From assembly GCF_040358255.1 (NCBI RefSeq), contig NZ_CP132938.1, positions 496,001 to 560,000 of the forward strand: DNA of 64,000 bases, read 5' to 3'. This DNA is from Tunturibacter gelidoferens (GTDB lineage Bacteria; Acidobacteriota; Terriglobia; Terriglobales; Acidobacteriaceae). The notes beneath the pieces are model-generated. The model saw nothing but the letters and a program-made list of their open reading frames with translations. It was not told the origin of the DNA and did no database searches. Of the stretch, positions 48,091 to 57,104 are shown in pieces; position 1 is the first letter of the stretch; each line of letters begins with the position of its first letter. The translations under genes and the position numbers were made by a program.

Positions 48091-48945
48091 ATGAACCGCT
48101 TGAACATTGCCGACAGAACTCGCGTTGTAGCCGCTCTAGTGGAGGGGAATAGCATCCGCGCAACCTGCCGCATGACTGGCGTTTCCAAGCCTACAGTCCT
48201 CAAGTTGTTGGCCGATCTGGGCAAGGCCTGCGCAACCTACCACGACGAGCATGTCCGACAGGTTCCGTCTAAGCGAGTGCAGTGTGATGAGATCTGGAGT
48301 TTTGTCGGGGCGAAGCAGAAGAACGTCACTGAGGGGCAGATGGAAACTGGGTGCGGAGACGTGTGGACTTGGACTGCGCTGGATGCTGATTCAAAGCTCA
48401 TGGTTTCATGGCTCGTCGGACAGCGCGGGGCGGCATGGGCAAAGGCTTTTATGGAGGATGTAGCATCGCGAGTCGCTACCCGTATTCAAATCACCACGGA
48501 CGGTCACAAGGTATACGGTGAAGCGGTCGAAGGTGCATTCGGTATGGATTGCGACTACGCGATGCTGATAAAGCTGTACGGTCAATCCTCATTCGATACG
48601 CGCTACAGCCCCGGTGAGTGCATCGGAACACAGACAGCAGTAATGAGTGGCAATCCCGACCCCCGCCACATCAGCACGTCCTTTGTGGAGCGTCAGAACC
48701 TCACGATGCGGATGTCCATGCGACGTTTTACCCGCCTCACCAATGCATTCTCAAAGAAGATCGAGAATCACGAAGCCGCAATTGCGCTTCACTTCATGCA
48801 CTACAACTTCTGCCGCGTTCACTCGACTCTCCGCGTTACACCCGCGATGGAGGCGGGGCTGTCGGATCATGTGTGGTCGATCGAAGAGCTTGTGAAATTG
48901 CTAGAACCGAAATCTATTCTGGACGGTCTGACGCAGGTGGCATAA
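48091..48945 (+). CDS. IS1-family-like DDE transposase
   Basis: 284 residues from ATG 48091; earlier starts lie inside the promoter. The N-terminal HTH reads MNRLNIADRTRVVAALVEGN then SIRATCRMTGVSKPTVLKLL. The catalytic core has CDEIWSFVGAKQKN (first Asp), TTDGHKVYGEAV (second Asp) and TSFVERQNLTMR (Glu), then the NHEAAIALHFMHYNFCRVHS-type tail. This is the IS1-type DDE layout in a chain longer than the E. coli IS1 enzyme. It is intact, inside a complete element. Confidence 0.92.
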   Translation: MNRLNIADRTRVVAALVEGNSIRATCRMTGVSKPTVLKLLADLGKACATYHDEHVRQVPSKRVQCDEIWSFVGAKQKNVTEGQMETGCGDVWTWTALDADSKLMVSWLVGQRGAAWAKAFMEDVASRVATRIQITTDGHKVYGEAVEGAFGMDCDYAMLIKLYGQSSFDTRYSPGECIGTQTAVMSGNPDPRHISTSFVERQNLTMRMSMRRFTRLTNAFSKKIENHEAAIALHFMHYNFCRVHSTLRVTPAMEAGLSDHVWSIEELVKLLEPKSILDGLTQVA

Positions 48946-48972
48946 CCTGTGGATTCAAACTTGCCCACTACC
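48942..48972. repeat. Right terminal inverted repeat of the transposon
   Basis: 31 bp, perfect inverse of 46793-46823. It overlaps the transposase TAA (48943-48945). Confidence 0.93.
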
Positions 48973-48980
48973 CGCTTTGG

Positions 48981-49292
48981 ACGAGAACCACCCTACGGCC
49001 TCCCGTCTCAAGTCAGATAACCGAAAGCAACTTTGTTTTATCAACTTAGGGCCGCGACCTTCGTCGGACGATTTGAACCAACCGACCAAGATTTGCCTCG
49101 GTCTCCGTCCTTTGCTACTCTGGTGTGAGAAATGTGCATATCATGCCAGCTCCGTTGTTGTTGTCCTTTCAACGTCGAGCAGGCGTGTCGACTCATGCTC
49201 TAATCTTCCACTCTTAAAAACTGTTTTTTCAAAACTCTCCCGAGCTTCTTGCTTTGGGTAAGTTGCATTCGAAACTCCCTCTGGAGTCATTC
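48981..49292. other. Upstream region of the cysDNH operon
   Basis: 312 bases between the transposon end and cysD. No SAM, cobalamin or other known riboswitch core could be recognised. AT-rich runs near 49210-49235 may include the promoter. The transposon insertion has separated this region from its former upstream sequence. Confidence 0.35.
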
Positions 49293-50204
49293 ATGGCATT
49301 GGCCGCACCTGCACTGACGCATCTACAGCTCCTCGAAGCCGAGAGCATTCATATCCTCCGCGAAGTTGCATCCGAGTTTGAACGCCCCGTCATGCTCTAC
49401 TCCATCGGGAAAGACTCCTCTGTGATGCTGCGACTTGCACAAAAGGCCTTTTTTCCTGCTCCGATCCCGTTTCCTCTCCTCCATGTCGATACGGGCTTCA
49501 AATTCCGCGAGATGATCGAGTTCCGCGATCGCATGGTAGCCGAAGTTGGAGCTGAACTTCTTGTCTGGCGTAACGAGCCCGCCATTGCTTCAGGCACGAA
49601 TCCGATCGCGCTCGACACCAAACGGTGCTGTGGCCTTCTCAAAACACAGGCACTGCTCGACGGCCTTAATCATTACGGCTTTGATGCTGCGTTTGGTGGT
49701 GCTCGTCGCGACGAGGAGAAGTCTCGCGCCAAGGAACGCATCTACTCTTTTCGCGACAAAGCTGGTCAATGGGATCCGAAGGGCCAACGCCCTGAACTTT
49801 GGAACCTCTACAACTCGCGAATCCATCCGGGCGAGTCCATCCGCGTCTTTCCGCTCTCGAACTGGACCGAGATGGACATCTGGCAGTACATCCTGCAGGA
49901 AGACATCCCCATCGTCGATCTTTACTTCGCCAGAGAACGGCCGATGTATGTCCGGGAAGGTGCGCTTCTTCCGGTTGAACAGAGCTTTATTGCCCGGCCT
50001 GGAGAGCGGCCGCAGATGGTGCTCTCCAGGCTTCGTTCGCTCGGCTGCAGTCCGTGCACTGGAGCCATTCGCTCGGATGCCGATACGCTACCCAAGATTA
50101 TCGAAGAACTGCTTTCCTTCCGTTCTTCGGAGCGGGCGAATCGTGTCATCGACCATGACCAAGAAGGGTCGATGGAACTTAAGAAGCGTGAGGGTTACTT
50201 CTAA
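49293..50204 (+). CDS. cysD: Sulfate adenylyltransferase subunit 2
   Basis: 303 residues from ATG 49293 (GGAGT upstream); a TTG at 49254 adds a tail unlike the family. It is a PP-loop ATP pyrophosphatase: [57 protein letters not shown] and [12 protein letters not shown]. With CysN it makes APS from sulfate and ATP. First gene of an operon: cysN starts on the next base. Confidence 0.95.
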   Translation: MALAAPALTHLQLLEAESIHILREVASEFERPVMLYSIGKDSSVMLRLAQKAFFPAPIPFPLLHVDTGFKFREMIEFRDRMVAEVGAELLVWRNEPAIASGTNPIALDTKRCCGLLKTQALLDGLNHYGFDAAFGGARRDEEKSRAKERIYSFRDKAGQWDPKGQRPELWNLYNSRIHPGESIRVFPLSNWTEMDIWQYILQEDIPIVDLYFARERPMYVREGALLPVEQSFIARPGERPQMVLSRLRSLGCSPCTGAIRSDADTLPKIIEELLSFRSSERANRVIDHDQEGSMELKKREGYF

Positions 50205-51878
50205 ATGCCTCCCAGTGAATCGGTTTTGAAGCTGGATGTCGAGACGCAGTTCGAACAAGTATCAGGGTTTTCTCTTTCCAGTTTTCTCGCGAATGAGCAT
50301 GCCCGCGATCTGCTTCGCTTCGCCACCGCCGGTTCGGTCGACGATGGGAAGTCGACCCTCATCGGCCGATTACTCTACGACACGCAGAGTGTCTACGAAG
50401 ACCAGGTCCGTTCGATCAGGGGCAAAGGCTCCACGGGCCTGGACAGCGTCGATCTTGCTCTCCTGACAGACGGGCTCCGTGCCGAGCGCGAGCAGGGTAT
50501 AACCATCGACGTCGCCTATCGTTATTTTTCCACCGCGAACCGCAAGTTCATCATCGCCGACACACCAGGCCACGAGCAGTACACCCGCAATATGGCTACC
50601 GGCGCCTCAACTGCTTCGCTTGCCATCGTTCTTGTCGATGCGCGAAAGGGCGTGCTCACCCAGTCTCGCCGTCACGCCTGCATAACCGCGCTGCTTGGCG
50701 TTCCACACATCCTCGTTGCCGTCAATAAGATGGATCTCGTCAACTACGAGAAACAAGCGTTCGACGCAATTCGGGCTGACTTCACCGCATTTTTTGAAGA
50801 ACTAGGGGATATGCGGCCGCCGCATCTCTATTTCGTTCCAGTCAGCGCGCTGGTCGGCGACAATGTCGTCCGCGCAACCGCTACCATGCCCTGGTACCAA
50901 GGGCCCTCGCTGCTCGAAGTACTTGAATCGGTCCCCGCAGCGGAGGCCGGAGTCGCCCACCCTTTTCGTTTCCCGGTGCAGCGTGTCCTTCGCCCCAACC
51001 AGGATTTTCGTGGATTTTCCGGACAGATCGCAGCGGGAACAATCCGCCCCGGGGATCCCATCATGGTGCTCCCATCGCGCCGAATCAGCCGCGTGCGGAG
51101 CATCGTTACCTTCGATGGTGATCTTGTGCAGGCCCAAGCACCTCAATCTGTAACTCTTACTATTACAGATGAACTGGACGTTAGTAGAGGCGACTTAATC
51201 GTCGCTCCCGAATTTCCGGCGATCACGACGAAGAGCTTCACCGCTTCCCTCGTCTGGATGGACGAGAAGCCTCTCGACCTTGCACGCCGCTACTTACTGA
51301 AGCACACCAGCAAGACCGTTCAGGTCCAGATCACTGATATTCGATACCGCCTTGACGTAGAAACCCTGGAACAAGACGCCGCCGAAACGCTTAAGTTTAA
51401 CGATATTGGTCTAGTAGAGGTTCAATCCGTACTACCGCTCTTTGTTGACAACTACTCCACAAACCGTATCACCGGAAGCTTCGTTCTGATCGATCCAGTC
51501 ACTAATCTGACCGTCGCTGCAGGAATGATCCGCTCTATCGGCGTTGAAACGAGCGTCAAAACGACAAATGTGGTAACAGAGACTGACCGACGAGAGCGTT
51601 GGGGCCACTCTGGAGCGCACATTCATCTCCGCAGCCCTATTGATTTTGCCGATGCGGTGGAACGAACCCTTTTCCTTCGCGGTGTTTTCATCGTTCGCCC
51701 CGAGTTCCCCTCTGACGAATCTATCGCAGTGCTTATCACTGGAGGAGCCCTCGTCTTGACTCACGCTGCGTCCGAGGACAGGACAGTTCGTTTCGGCGAA
51801 AGGCAGGCTGTCGTATCTGACATTGATGACCTCCTTCGTTTCCTCGATGCCTACGCCATCACAACGGGAGAAAAATAG
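50205..51878 (+). CDS. cysN: Sulfate adenylyltransferase subunit 1 with vestigial APS-kinase-like tail
   Basis: 557 residues. GTPase motifs are GSVDDGKSTLIGRLLYD, DTPGHEQYTRNMATG and NKMDLVNY, followed by the EF-Tu-like domains of CysN (to about 450). The last 105 residues begin RWGHSGAHIHL, where an APS kinase would read GH-GAV-WLTGLSGSGKST, but there is no P-loop. The tail continues AVERTLFLRGVFIV, matching the helix and strand after a P-loop. It looks like a degenerate, non-catalytic kinase remnant. It abuts cysD directly. Confidence 0.92.
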   Translation: MPPSESVLKLDVETQFEQVSGFSLSSFLANEHARDLLRFATAGSVDDGKSTLIGRLLYDTQSVYEDQVRSIRGKGSTGLDSVDLALLTDGLRAEREQGITIDVAYRYFSTANRKFIIADTPGHEQYTRNMATGASTASLAIVLVDARKGVLTQSRRHACITALLGVPHILVAVNKMDLVNYEKQAFDAIRADFTAFFEELGDMRPPHLYFVPVSALVGDNVVRATATMPWYQGPSLLEVLESVPAAEAGVAHPFRFPVQRVLRPNQDFRGFSGQIAAGTIRPGDPIMVLPSRRISRVRSIVTFDGDLVQAQAPQSVTLTITDELDVSRGDLIVAPEFPAITTKSFTASLVWMDEKPLDLARRYLLKHTSKTVQVQITDIRYRLDVETLEQDAAETLKFNDIGLVEVQSVLPLFVDNYSTNRITGSFVLIDPVTNLTVAAGMIRSIGVETSVKTTNVVTETDRRERWGHSGAHIHLRSPIDFADAVERTLFLRGVFIVRPEFPSDESIAVLITGGALVLTHAASEDRTVRFGERQAVVSDIDDLLRFLDAYAITTGEK

Positions 51879-51881
51879 ACG

Positions 51882-52643
51882 ATGACCATCCTTCACAATT
51901 TAGCGCCCTCTCCTGAAATTTCTCACAAGACAGTGGATCTGCCTGTAGTCCTATCCCCCACGCTTGATGCCAAACTATCGAACGTCCGAGAACTCCTCGC
52001 CCGGGAGTTGCCAGAAACACCTACCGAGAATGATGCCTGTCTTTCGTGCAGCTTTCAGGCCGAAGATGTTCTCCTACTTCATCTCGTTCGCGAACTGCGG
52101 CCTGATATTCCGGTGCTCTTCCTGGATACGGGTTATCACTTTCCGGAGACCTACATCTACCGGGACCGGATTGCAACCGACTGGAAACTGAACCTTACTA
52201 ATCTTCTTCCAGTCCATACGGTGATAGAGCAAGAGCTTGAGCTTGGCCTGCTTTACCAGACCGCACCAGACCGCTGTTGCGCCTTACGCAAGGTCGAGCC
52301 GCTTTTCTCTGCGGTTGGAAACTATAAGACTTGGCTTACCGGTCTACGCCGAGAGCAGGCGCGTAGCCGTACTGCGCTTGAAGAGATCGCAGATTTCACG
52401 CTGCCAAGCGGCGTCACAGTTCGCAAACTCAGCCCCTTCGCCGACTGGACAACGCGGGACATCTGGCAGGCATGCGCTTTCTACGGTATTCCGCTCTTGC
52501 CACTCTATGACGCCGGCTACACCAGCATCGGCTGCAAGCCTTGCACCTCGATACCTACAGATCCTAACGACCCACGCTCTGGTCGCTGGGCTGGCCGCAA
52601 GGTCGAGTGCGGCATTCACATTCAGGCTGCTCCAAACCGGTGA
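51882..52643 (+). CDS. cysH: Adenylylsulfate (APS) reductase, thioredoxin-dependent
   Basis: 253 residues. PP-loop fold with CLSCSFQAEDVLLLHLVREL, FLDTGYHFPETYIYRDRIA and WLTGLRREQARSR. The CC (DRCCALRK) and CxxC (SIGCKPCTSI) pairs would bind the [4Fe-4S] cluster of the APS-type enzyme, and KVECGIHI carries the catalytic Cys near the C-terminus. It reduces APS to sulfite. Three bases separate it from cysN. No sulfite reductase is in the window. Confidence 0.94.
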   Translation: MTILHNLAPSPEISHKTVDLPVVLSPTLDAKLSNVRELLARELPETPTENDACLSCSFQAEDVLLLHLVRELRPDIPVLFLDTGYHFPETYIYRDRIATDWKLNLTNLLPVHTVIEQELELGLLYQTAPDRCCALRKVEPLFSAVGNYKTWLTGLRREQARSRTALEEIADFTLPSGVTVRKLSPFADWTTRDIWQACAFYGIPLLPLYDAGYTSIGCKPCTSIPTDPNDPRSGRWAGRKVECGIHIQAAPNR

Positions 52644-52676
52644 TCCGCGGCGAAACGGTCGCCGAAAGGAAGACTT

Positions 52677-53441
52677 ATGGAATACGCCATCGGATTTATT
52701 ATCGCAGTTTTCATCGCATTGACCGGTGTCGGCGCTGGCACGATCACGACGCCGCTGCTCATCTTGTTTCTTGGAGTTCCTGCACCGATGGCTGTAGCCA
52801 CGGGGCTCATGTTCTCTGCCGCCGTCAAACTTGTCCTGGTACCATCGCAGATCGCTCGCAAACAGGTCTCATGGCGTGTCCTTAGTCTTATGTTGATCGG
52901 TGGGTTGCCAGGGGTTCTTATTGGCTCGCTCGTTCTCCGCCACCTCGATGTCCACGGCCCGCAACTTCTGCTGAATGGCCTTCTCGGCGGCGTATTGGTT
53001 CTAACAGCACTCTGGCAGATATTTTTCTCGTTTCGACCGACACGAACCGAAGCGCCACCAAGGGATCGCAGCCGCCTGCTACCTTTTCTGATGGTACCCC
53101 TTGGAGTTGAGGTGGGGTTTTCTTCCGCAGGAGCCGGAGCGTTGGGTACTGCGGCGCTGCTCAGCCTGACTTCTCTCTCACCGGCGCAAGTGGTTGGAAC
53201 CGATATCGTCTTTGGCTTTCTCCTCTCGCTCGTCGGAAGTGGTGCTCATGGCTTCTTTCATGGGACGAACTCGAGTCTTCTTCGGCACTTGATTCTCGGA
53301 GGACTCGCTGGCGTTGCTCTGGGAACAGTGACCGTGCGCTGGATACCCAAGAGGCCCCTGCGATTTGCTCTTTGGGTCTGGCTTCTGATCGTCGGATCGC
53401 AGTTCATCTATACGAATGCTTTCGCCGCATCGCACCGCTAG
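52677..53441 (+). CDS. TauE/SafE-family anion permease
   Basis: 254 residues with about eight hydrophobic segments. The two-fold family pattern is seen: ALTGVGAGTITTPLLILFLG near the N-terminus and VGFSSAGAGALGTAALLSLT in the second half. AAGGAAG precedes the ATG. It lies 33 bases after cysH and likely belongs to that operon, so it may import sulfate or export sulfite. Confidence 0.87.
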   Translation: MEYAIGFIIAVFIALTGVGAGTITTPLLILFLGVPAPMAVATGLMFSAAVKLVLVPSQIARKQVSWRVLSLMLIGGLPGVLIGSLVLRHLDVHGPQLLLNGLLGGVLVLTALWQIFFSFRPTRTEAPPRDRSRLLPFLMVPLGVEVGFSSAGAGALGTAALLSLTSLSPAQVVGTDIVFGFLLSLVGSGAHGFFHGTNSSLLRHLILGGLAGVALGTVTVRWIPKRPLRFALWVWLLIVGSQFIYTNAFAASHR

Positions 53442-53570
53442 AGCCCGCGCTGAGCGTTGCTCCTCTTGTTCGTCGGTATTTCGTTTGTGTCGACCGGTTC
53501 GCGGAGCAGGGTCAGCTATTGCGCATGGGCATTGTAAAGACGCACAGACTTCGGATGCTACCATCCGACT

Positions 53571-54350
53571 ATGTCGATGGATGAGACGGCGCTGGTGGAG
53601 GCTCGAGGCCTGAAGAAGGAGTATGGAAGGGGACACCTAGTGGTGGACGATGTTTCGTTCGTGATCCGGCCGGGAGAGACGTTGGGATTGGTCGGCGAGT
53701 CCGGGTCAGGGAAAAGCACCATTGCACGCCTGTTATTAAGACTGGAAGAACCTTCCGCGGGTGACTTGAGCTACAGAGGACGGGATCTACTGTCCATGAC
53801 ATCACGCGAGATGCGGGAAATGCGACGACGTATGCAGATTGTGTTTCAAGATCCCTACGCGGCGTTAAATCCTAGAATGCGGGTGAAGCAGATCTTGACC
53901 GAGCCATTTGAGATCCATCGGGCGAGACCATCTGGGGGGCTGGCGTCACGGCTAAAAGAGATGTTGCGGACGGTAGGTTTGGACGAGTCGGCGCTAGAAC
54001 GATTTCCTCATGAGTTCAGCGGTGGGCAACGACAAAGAATTAATATCGCGCGGGCATTGGCTCTACGACCCGAATTCTTGGTGTTGGATGAGCCGGTGAG
54101 TGCGCTAGATGTTAGCGTAGGCGCGCAAGTTGTGAATTTGCTACGGGATCTACAGAGAGAGTACGGACTGACGTATCTGTTTATCTCGCATTCTATGCCC
54201 CTTGTGCGCTACTTGTGCGACAGGGTGGCGGTAATGCAAGGAGGGCGGCTAGTGGAGTTGGGGGAGTGCGAGCAAATTTGCGACACCCCGCGAGACGAAT
54301 ATACGCGCCGGTTGATTGCGGCGACTCCAGTGATGCCCGCAGCGATGTGA
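53571..54350 (+). CDS. ABC transporter ATP-binding protein, peptide-transport (OppF/DppF) type
   Basis: 259 residues. Walker A GESGSGKST, Q-loop VFQDPYAALNPRM (the DPY-x2-LNP signature of the OppF/DppF class), signature SGGQRQR, Walker B FLVLDEP and the switch His in FISHS. No permease or binding protein is adjacent, so it is an orphan ATPase. The start may be ATG 53571 or 53577. Confidence 0.88.
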   Translation: MSMDETALVEARGLKKEYGRGHLVVDDVSFVIRPGETLGLVGESGSGKSTIARLLLRLEEPSAGDLSYRGRDLLSMTSREMREMRRRMQIVFQDPYAALNPRMRVKQILTEPFEIHRARPSGGLASRLKEMLRTVGLDESALERFPHEFSGGQRQRINIARALALRPEFLVLDEPVSALDVSVGAQVVNLLRDLQREYGLTYLFISHSMPLVRYLCDRVAVMQGGRLVELGECEQICDTPRDEYTRRLIAATPVMPAAM

Positions 54351-54413
54351 AGTTTTAGAGTTTGCGAGGCTTAGAATCGGCGGTCAAGTAGAACTCGATA
54401 CAATAGAAGATGG

Positions 54414-55193
54414 ATGATCTCGAGTCTTAATTCGCATTTGCATTACGTTTGGCTGGTCACGGCGTCTCTTATCGCTGGCGTGATGAATGCGATGGCTGGT
54501 GGCGGATCGTTCGTATCCTTTCCGGCTATGCTGTCGATCGGGGTGGCTCCCATCCAGGCGAATGCGACAAATACGGTCGCGCTATGGCCGGGACAGCTGA
54601 CTTCGGTTGCTGCGTTACGCGGAGACTTAACGCGGGATCTATTGCCGGTTGTCTGTGCGGCTTCGATTCTGGGCGGAGTCAGTGGCGCTGTCGTACTGCT
54701 GAATACCCGGCAGATTACGTTTCTGCATTTGGTGCCATGGCTGTTGCTGGTCGCTTCTCTGTTGTTTGGAATCAGTGGTCCGGTATCGCAGTGGCTGAGA
54801 AAACGATCGATTGAGCCTCACATCAAGAAACCTCCGGCTGTGAAACCGCTTTTTTTTGTGTTGCTGCCGGTGTGCTTCTACATCGGATACTTTGGTGCAG
54901 GTGCGGGCTTTTTGATTATGAGCGCGTTGGCATTATTTGGAGTTGAGGAGATGAACGCGCTGAACTCGCTGAAGGTTCTCGCGGCTTGTTTGTCTAACTT
55001 ATGCGCCGTGATCACGTTTGTATTAGGTGGCGCAGTCATTTGGCGTTACTGTCTGATCTCAATGATATTCGCCGGGATTGGCGGATATGTTGGAGCACAG
55101 TACGCTCGGCGAATGAATGCGAATGTCCTGCGAACGATCGTTGTGATCACAGGATGCGTGATAGCGGCTTATTTCTTCTGGCGAAATGGCTAG
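54414..55193 (+). CDS. TauE/SafE-family permease (second copy)
   Basis: 259 residues, about eight hydrophobic segments. The duplicated motif reads IAGVMNAMAGGGSFVSFPAM in the first half and IGYFGAGAGFLIMSALALFG in the second. It is distinct from the one at 52677 and belongs to a different subfamily. The substrate is unknown; sulfite, sulfonates and sulfoacetate are known for relatives. Confidence 0.85.
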   Translation: MISSLNSHLHYVWLVTASLIAGVMNAMAGGGSFVSFPAMLSIGVAPIQANATNTVALWPGQLTSVAALRGDLTRDLLPVVCAASILGGVSGAVVLLNTRQITFLHLVPWLLLVASLLFGISGPVSQWLRKRSIEPHIKKPPAVKPLFFVLLPVCFYIGYFGAGAGFLIMSALALFGVEEMNALNSLKVLAACLSNLCAVITFVLGGAVIWRYCLISMIFAGIGGYVGAQYARRMNANVLRTIVVITGCVIAAYFFWRNG

Positions 55194-55265
55194 AGAACGG
55201 CGCCGGGATGAAGGGATTGAAGATGTATTATTCGATGATCTTTGCGAGCAACCGGAGAACACGTT

Positions 55266-55703
55266 ATGAGTCATGAAGGAATTCGTATTGTTAGGGCGGA
55301 GCGAGCACGGCTCGAAGACTTGGAGCACGCACAGATGCCGCCAAATGCGGTGACTCCGAAAAAGGTGCGGGTGAAGAAGACCGAAGGAACTGGCGTCGAG
55401 ATCGAGTGGAACGATGGGCACAGGAGCGTATGGAGCTTTGAGTGGTTGCGGAACGCGTGTCCGTGCGCGACATGCCACGAAGACAGGGAGAAGACCAACA
55501 GATTGCCGGGGGAGGCGAAAGCTAAAGAGCATACGTTACTGAAGATGTACAAGGCTCCGGCACGACCGCTGGAGGTGACGCCAGTAGGCAAGTATGCGCT
55601 GAAGTTCAAGTGGAACGATGGACACGAAAGTGGAATTTATTCTTGGGAGTACCTCCGACGAGTGTGCCGTTGCGACGGTTGTATGACAAAGCAAGAGTTG
55701 TAG
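55266..55703 (+). CDS. DUF971 (GBBH-like N-terminal domain) protein
   Basis: 145 residues from ATG 55266 with GGAG upstream. It has two copies of a W-N-D-G-H motif (IEWNDGHRSVWSFEWLRNAC and FKWNDGHESGIYSWEYLRRV), each followed by a Cys pair (CPCATC, CRCDGC). This is the DUF971 fold of the N-terminal domain of gamma-butyrobetaine hydroxylase. The clustered Cys suggest zinc or Fe-S binding. Function uncertain; links to Fe-S protein assembly are reported for relatives. Confidence 0.85.
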   Translation: MSHEGIRIVRAERARLEDLEHAQMPPNAVTPKKVRVKKTEGTGVEIEWNDGHRSVWSFEWLRNACPCATCHEDREKTNRLPGEAKAKEHTLLKMYKAPARPLEVTPVGKYALKFKWNDGHESGIYSWEYLRRVCRCDGCMTKQEL

Positions 55704-55760
55704 GAGAGGTCAGGCTAAAGACCGAGAGAATGATGGCGTGGTTTCGTAGCGTGTCAAGAC

Positions 55761-56333
55761 TCAGTCTAGTCCGCCCGCAGACGCTCTTCGGTCGTCTAAC
55801 TTCAACATCGTGAGCGCCTCTTCAACAGTATCTGCGACGAGAAGGAGTTGTCGGTTTTTCTGCTTAAGCAGACCTTCGGCGACGCAGTGATCAAGAAAGG
55901 TGAGGAGCTTTTCGTAGAAGCCGTGTGTATTGAGCAAGAGGATAGGTTTCGCGTGGAGCTTGAGGGTGTGCCAGGCAAGGACTTCAAAGAGTTCCTCGAA
56001 GGTGCCGAAGCCTCCCGGCAGCGCAATGAACGCGTCGGCCTTTTCTCCAATAAGCGCCTTACGGGTGTGCATGGTGCTGGTGATGTGAAGTTCGGTGATA
56101 CCGTGATGAGCCACTTCGAGATCGACGAGCACCTCCGGAATAACTCCTATGACTTTGCCGTCGGCGGTTAGGGCGGCCTCAGCAACGGCCTGCATCAGGC
56201 CGACGTTTGCGCCTCCATAAATTATCCCAATATTGCGGGTAGCAAGGGCGCGCCCCAGATGCTCGGCGTCCGCTCGGTAGGCAGGATGAAGACCATTAAC
56301 GGAAGCACAAAAGACAGCAACATTGCGAATCAT
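55761..56333 (-). CDS. LOG-family protein (TIGR00730, nucleoside 5'-monophosphate phosphoribohydrolase-like)
   Basis: 190 residues from ATG 56333; an upstream TTG at 56390 lacks an RBS. It has a Rossmann-like start (NVAVFCAS), IIYGGANVGLMQAVAEAALT, and the LOG signature ALPGGFGTFEELFE. LOG enzymes release free base and ribose phosphate from nucleoside monophosphates, including cytokinin precursors. It lies alone on the minus strand. Confidence 0.9.
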   Translation of the reverse strand: MIRNVAVFCASVNGLHPAYRADAEHLGRALATRNIGIIYGGANVGLMQAVAEAALTADGKVIGVIPEVLVDLEVAHHGITELHITSTMHTRKALIGEKADAFIALPGGFGTFEELFEVLAWHTLKLHAKPILLLNTHGFYEKLLTFLDHCVAEGLLKQKNRQLLLVADTVEEALTMLKLDDRRASAGGLD

Positions 56334-56485
56334 ACGATTGAGGATATCAAGGCGCTTCACGTCGAGTGTATGAGCGTTTGACTCAATCAAGGGAAGGGGA
56401 GGAAGAAAGTTGCGGCCGACCGGATCTAATAGCGGCGGTCGGCCTTCGGAGACAGCTAGCCATATCGTCTTCGTCGCAAGTCTTC

Positions 56486-56830
56486 TTAGCGAATTGCGAT
56501 CGTGGCACCTTTATGATCTTTGATGACCTCTTCGATGAGCGACCCTACCGCGTGGTTTGGTGTGGCACTATTGGCGACGATGCGTGTTCCCACTGGAACG
56601 TCGAGGTTAACTAATTTTCCGGGCTCAAGCGTCATCGGTTTATCCCCTACCAGAACCTGTAGAGAAGTGCCGGTATCATTGCGAAGATTGAGTTTGATCG
56701 TGTTGGTCTTTGTTTTGCCGAACATTGCATGAACGGGAGATGAGATGCTTGTAGGAGCCGCATATATGGCCGGGACTGCAAGAAGAGAGCTAGCGACAAC
56801 TGCGACGGTCAAGAGATTGTGACGTTTCAT
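56486..56830 (-). CDS. Small secreted protein, unknown function
   Basis: 114 residues from ATG 56830, which has GGAG upstream. A signal peptide (MKRHNLLTVAVVASSLLAVP) is cleaved near IYAAP. The mature part is beta-rich, with IKLNLRNDTGTSLQVLVGDK and NLDVPVGTRIVAN. No family is recognised. A GAAACTAGTTCC palindrome-like site lies at 56917-56928 upstream. Confidence 0.7.
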   Translation of the reverse strand: MKRHNLLTVAVVASSLLAVPAIYAAPTSISSPVHAMFGKTKTNTIKLNLRNDTGTSLQVLVGDKPMTLEPGKLVNLDVPVGTRIVANSATPNHAVGSLIEEVIKDHKGATIAIR

Positions 56831-56916
56831 ACCACGCTCCATTACTTCAAGATTCGACTGAAGTTCTCTGCCATGGATCAGGGAGCCCGTCGTGAGTTGA
56901 GTTACGCAGGTTGGAC

Positions 56917-56928
56917 GAAACTAGTTCC
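56917..56928. promoter_or_regulatory. CTAG-centred palindrome related to the receptor-gene site
   Basis: GAAACTAGTTCC differs from the perfect GAAACTAGTTTC at 46656-46667 by the loss of one T. The flanks are also similar. It lies 87 bases upstream of the small secreted protein start. Confidence 0.4.
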
Positions 56929-57104
56929 CAAAAATATCACTTTGGTTTTCGAATTAACCATCCAGTCTTAATTTGATTTAACCGCTGTCCATGAGTGGAC
57001 AAGCTGTTCGCAAATGAACAACAGCAATGGGAATTTGAAAGCTTCAAGCGAGCCACTGGAGAGCGAGCCTCGGGAAGCTTAAAATAGATGTTGGAGCGTG
57101 CGCG

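Larger units (their letters stand above)
46785..48980. mobile_element. Complete IS1-like transposon with passenger genes and 8-bp target duplication
   Basis: Terminal inverted repeats of 31 bp are perfect: left 46793-46823 and right 48942-48972, each starting GGTAGTGGGCAAGTTTGAAT from the outer end. The flanking direct repeat CGCTTTGG occurs at 46785-46792 and 48973-48980 as an 8-bp target duplication. The element itself is 2180 bp and carries a DDE transposase plus two passenger genes. The perfect ends and duplication indicate a recent insertion. The transposase stop codon lies within the right inverted repeat. Confidence 0.93.

Noticed and set aside
48981..49292. Possible riboswitch before cysD
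   Set aside because: No SAM, cobalamin or other conserved core was found by eye, and no long leader structure is evident.
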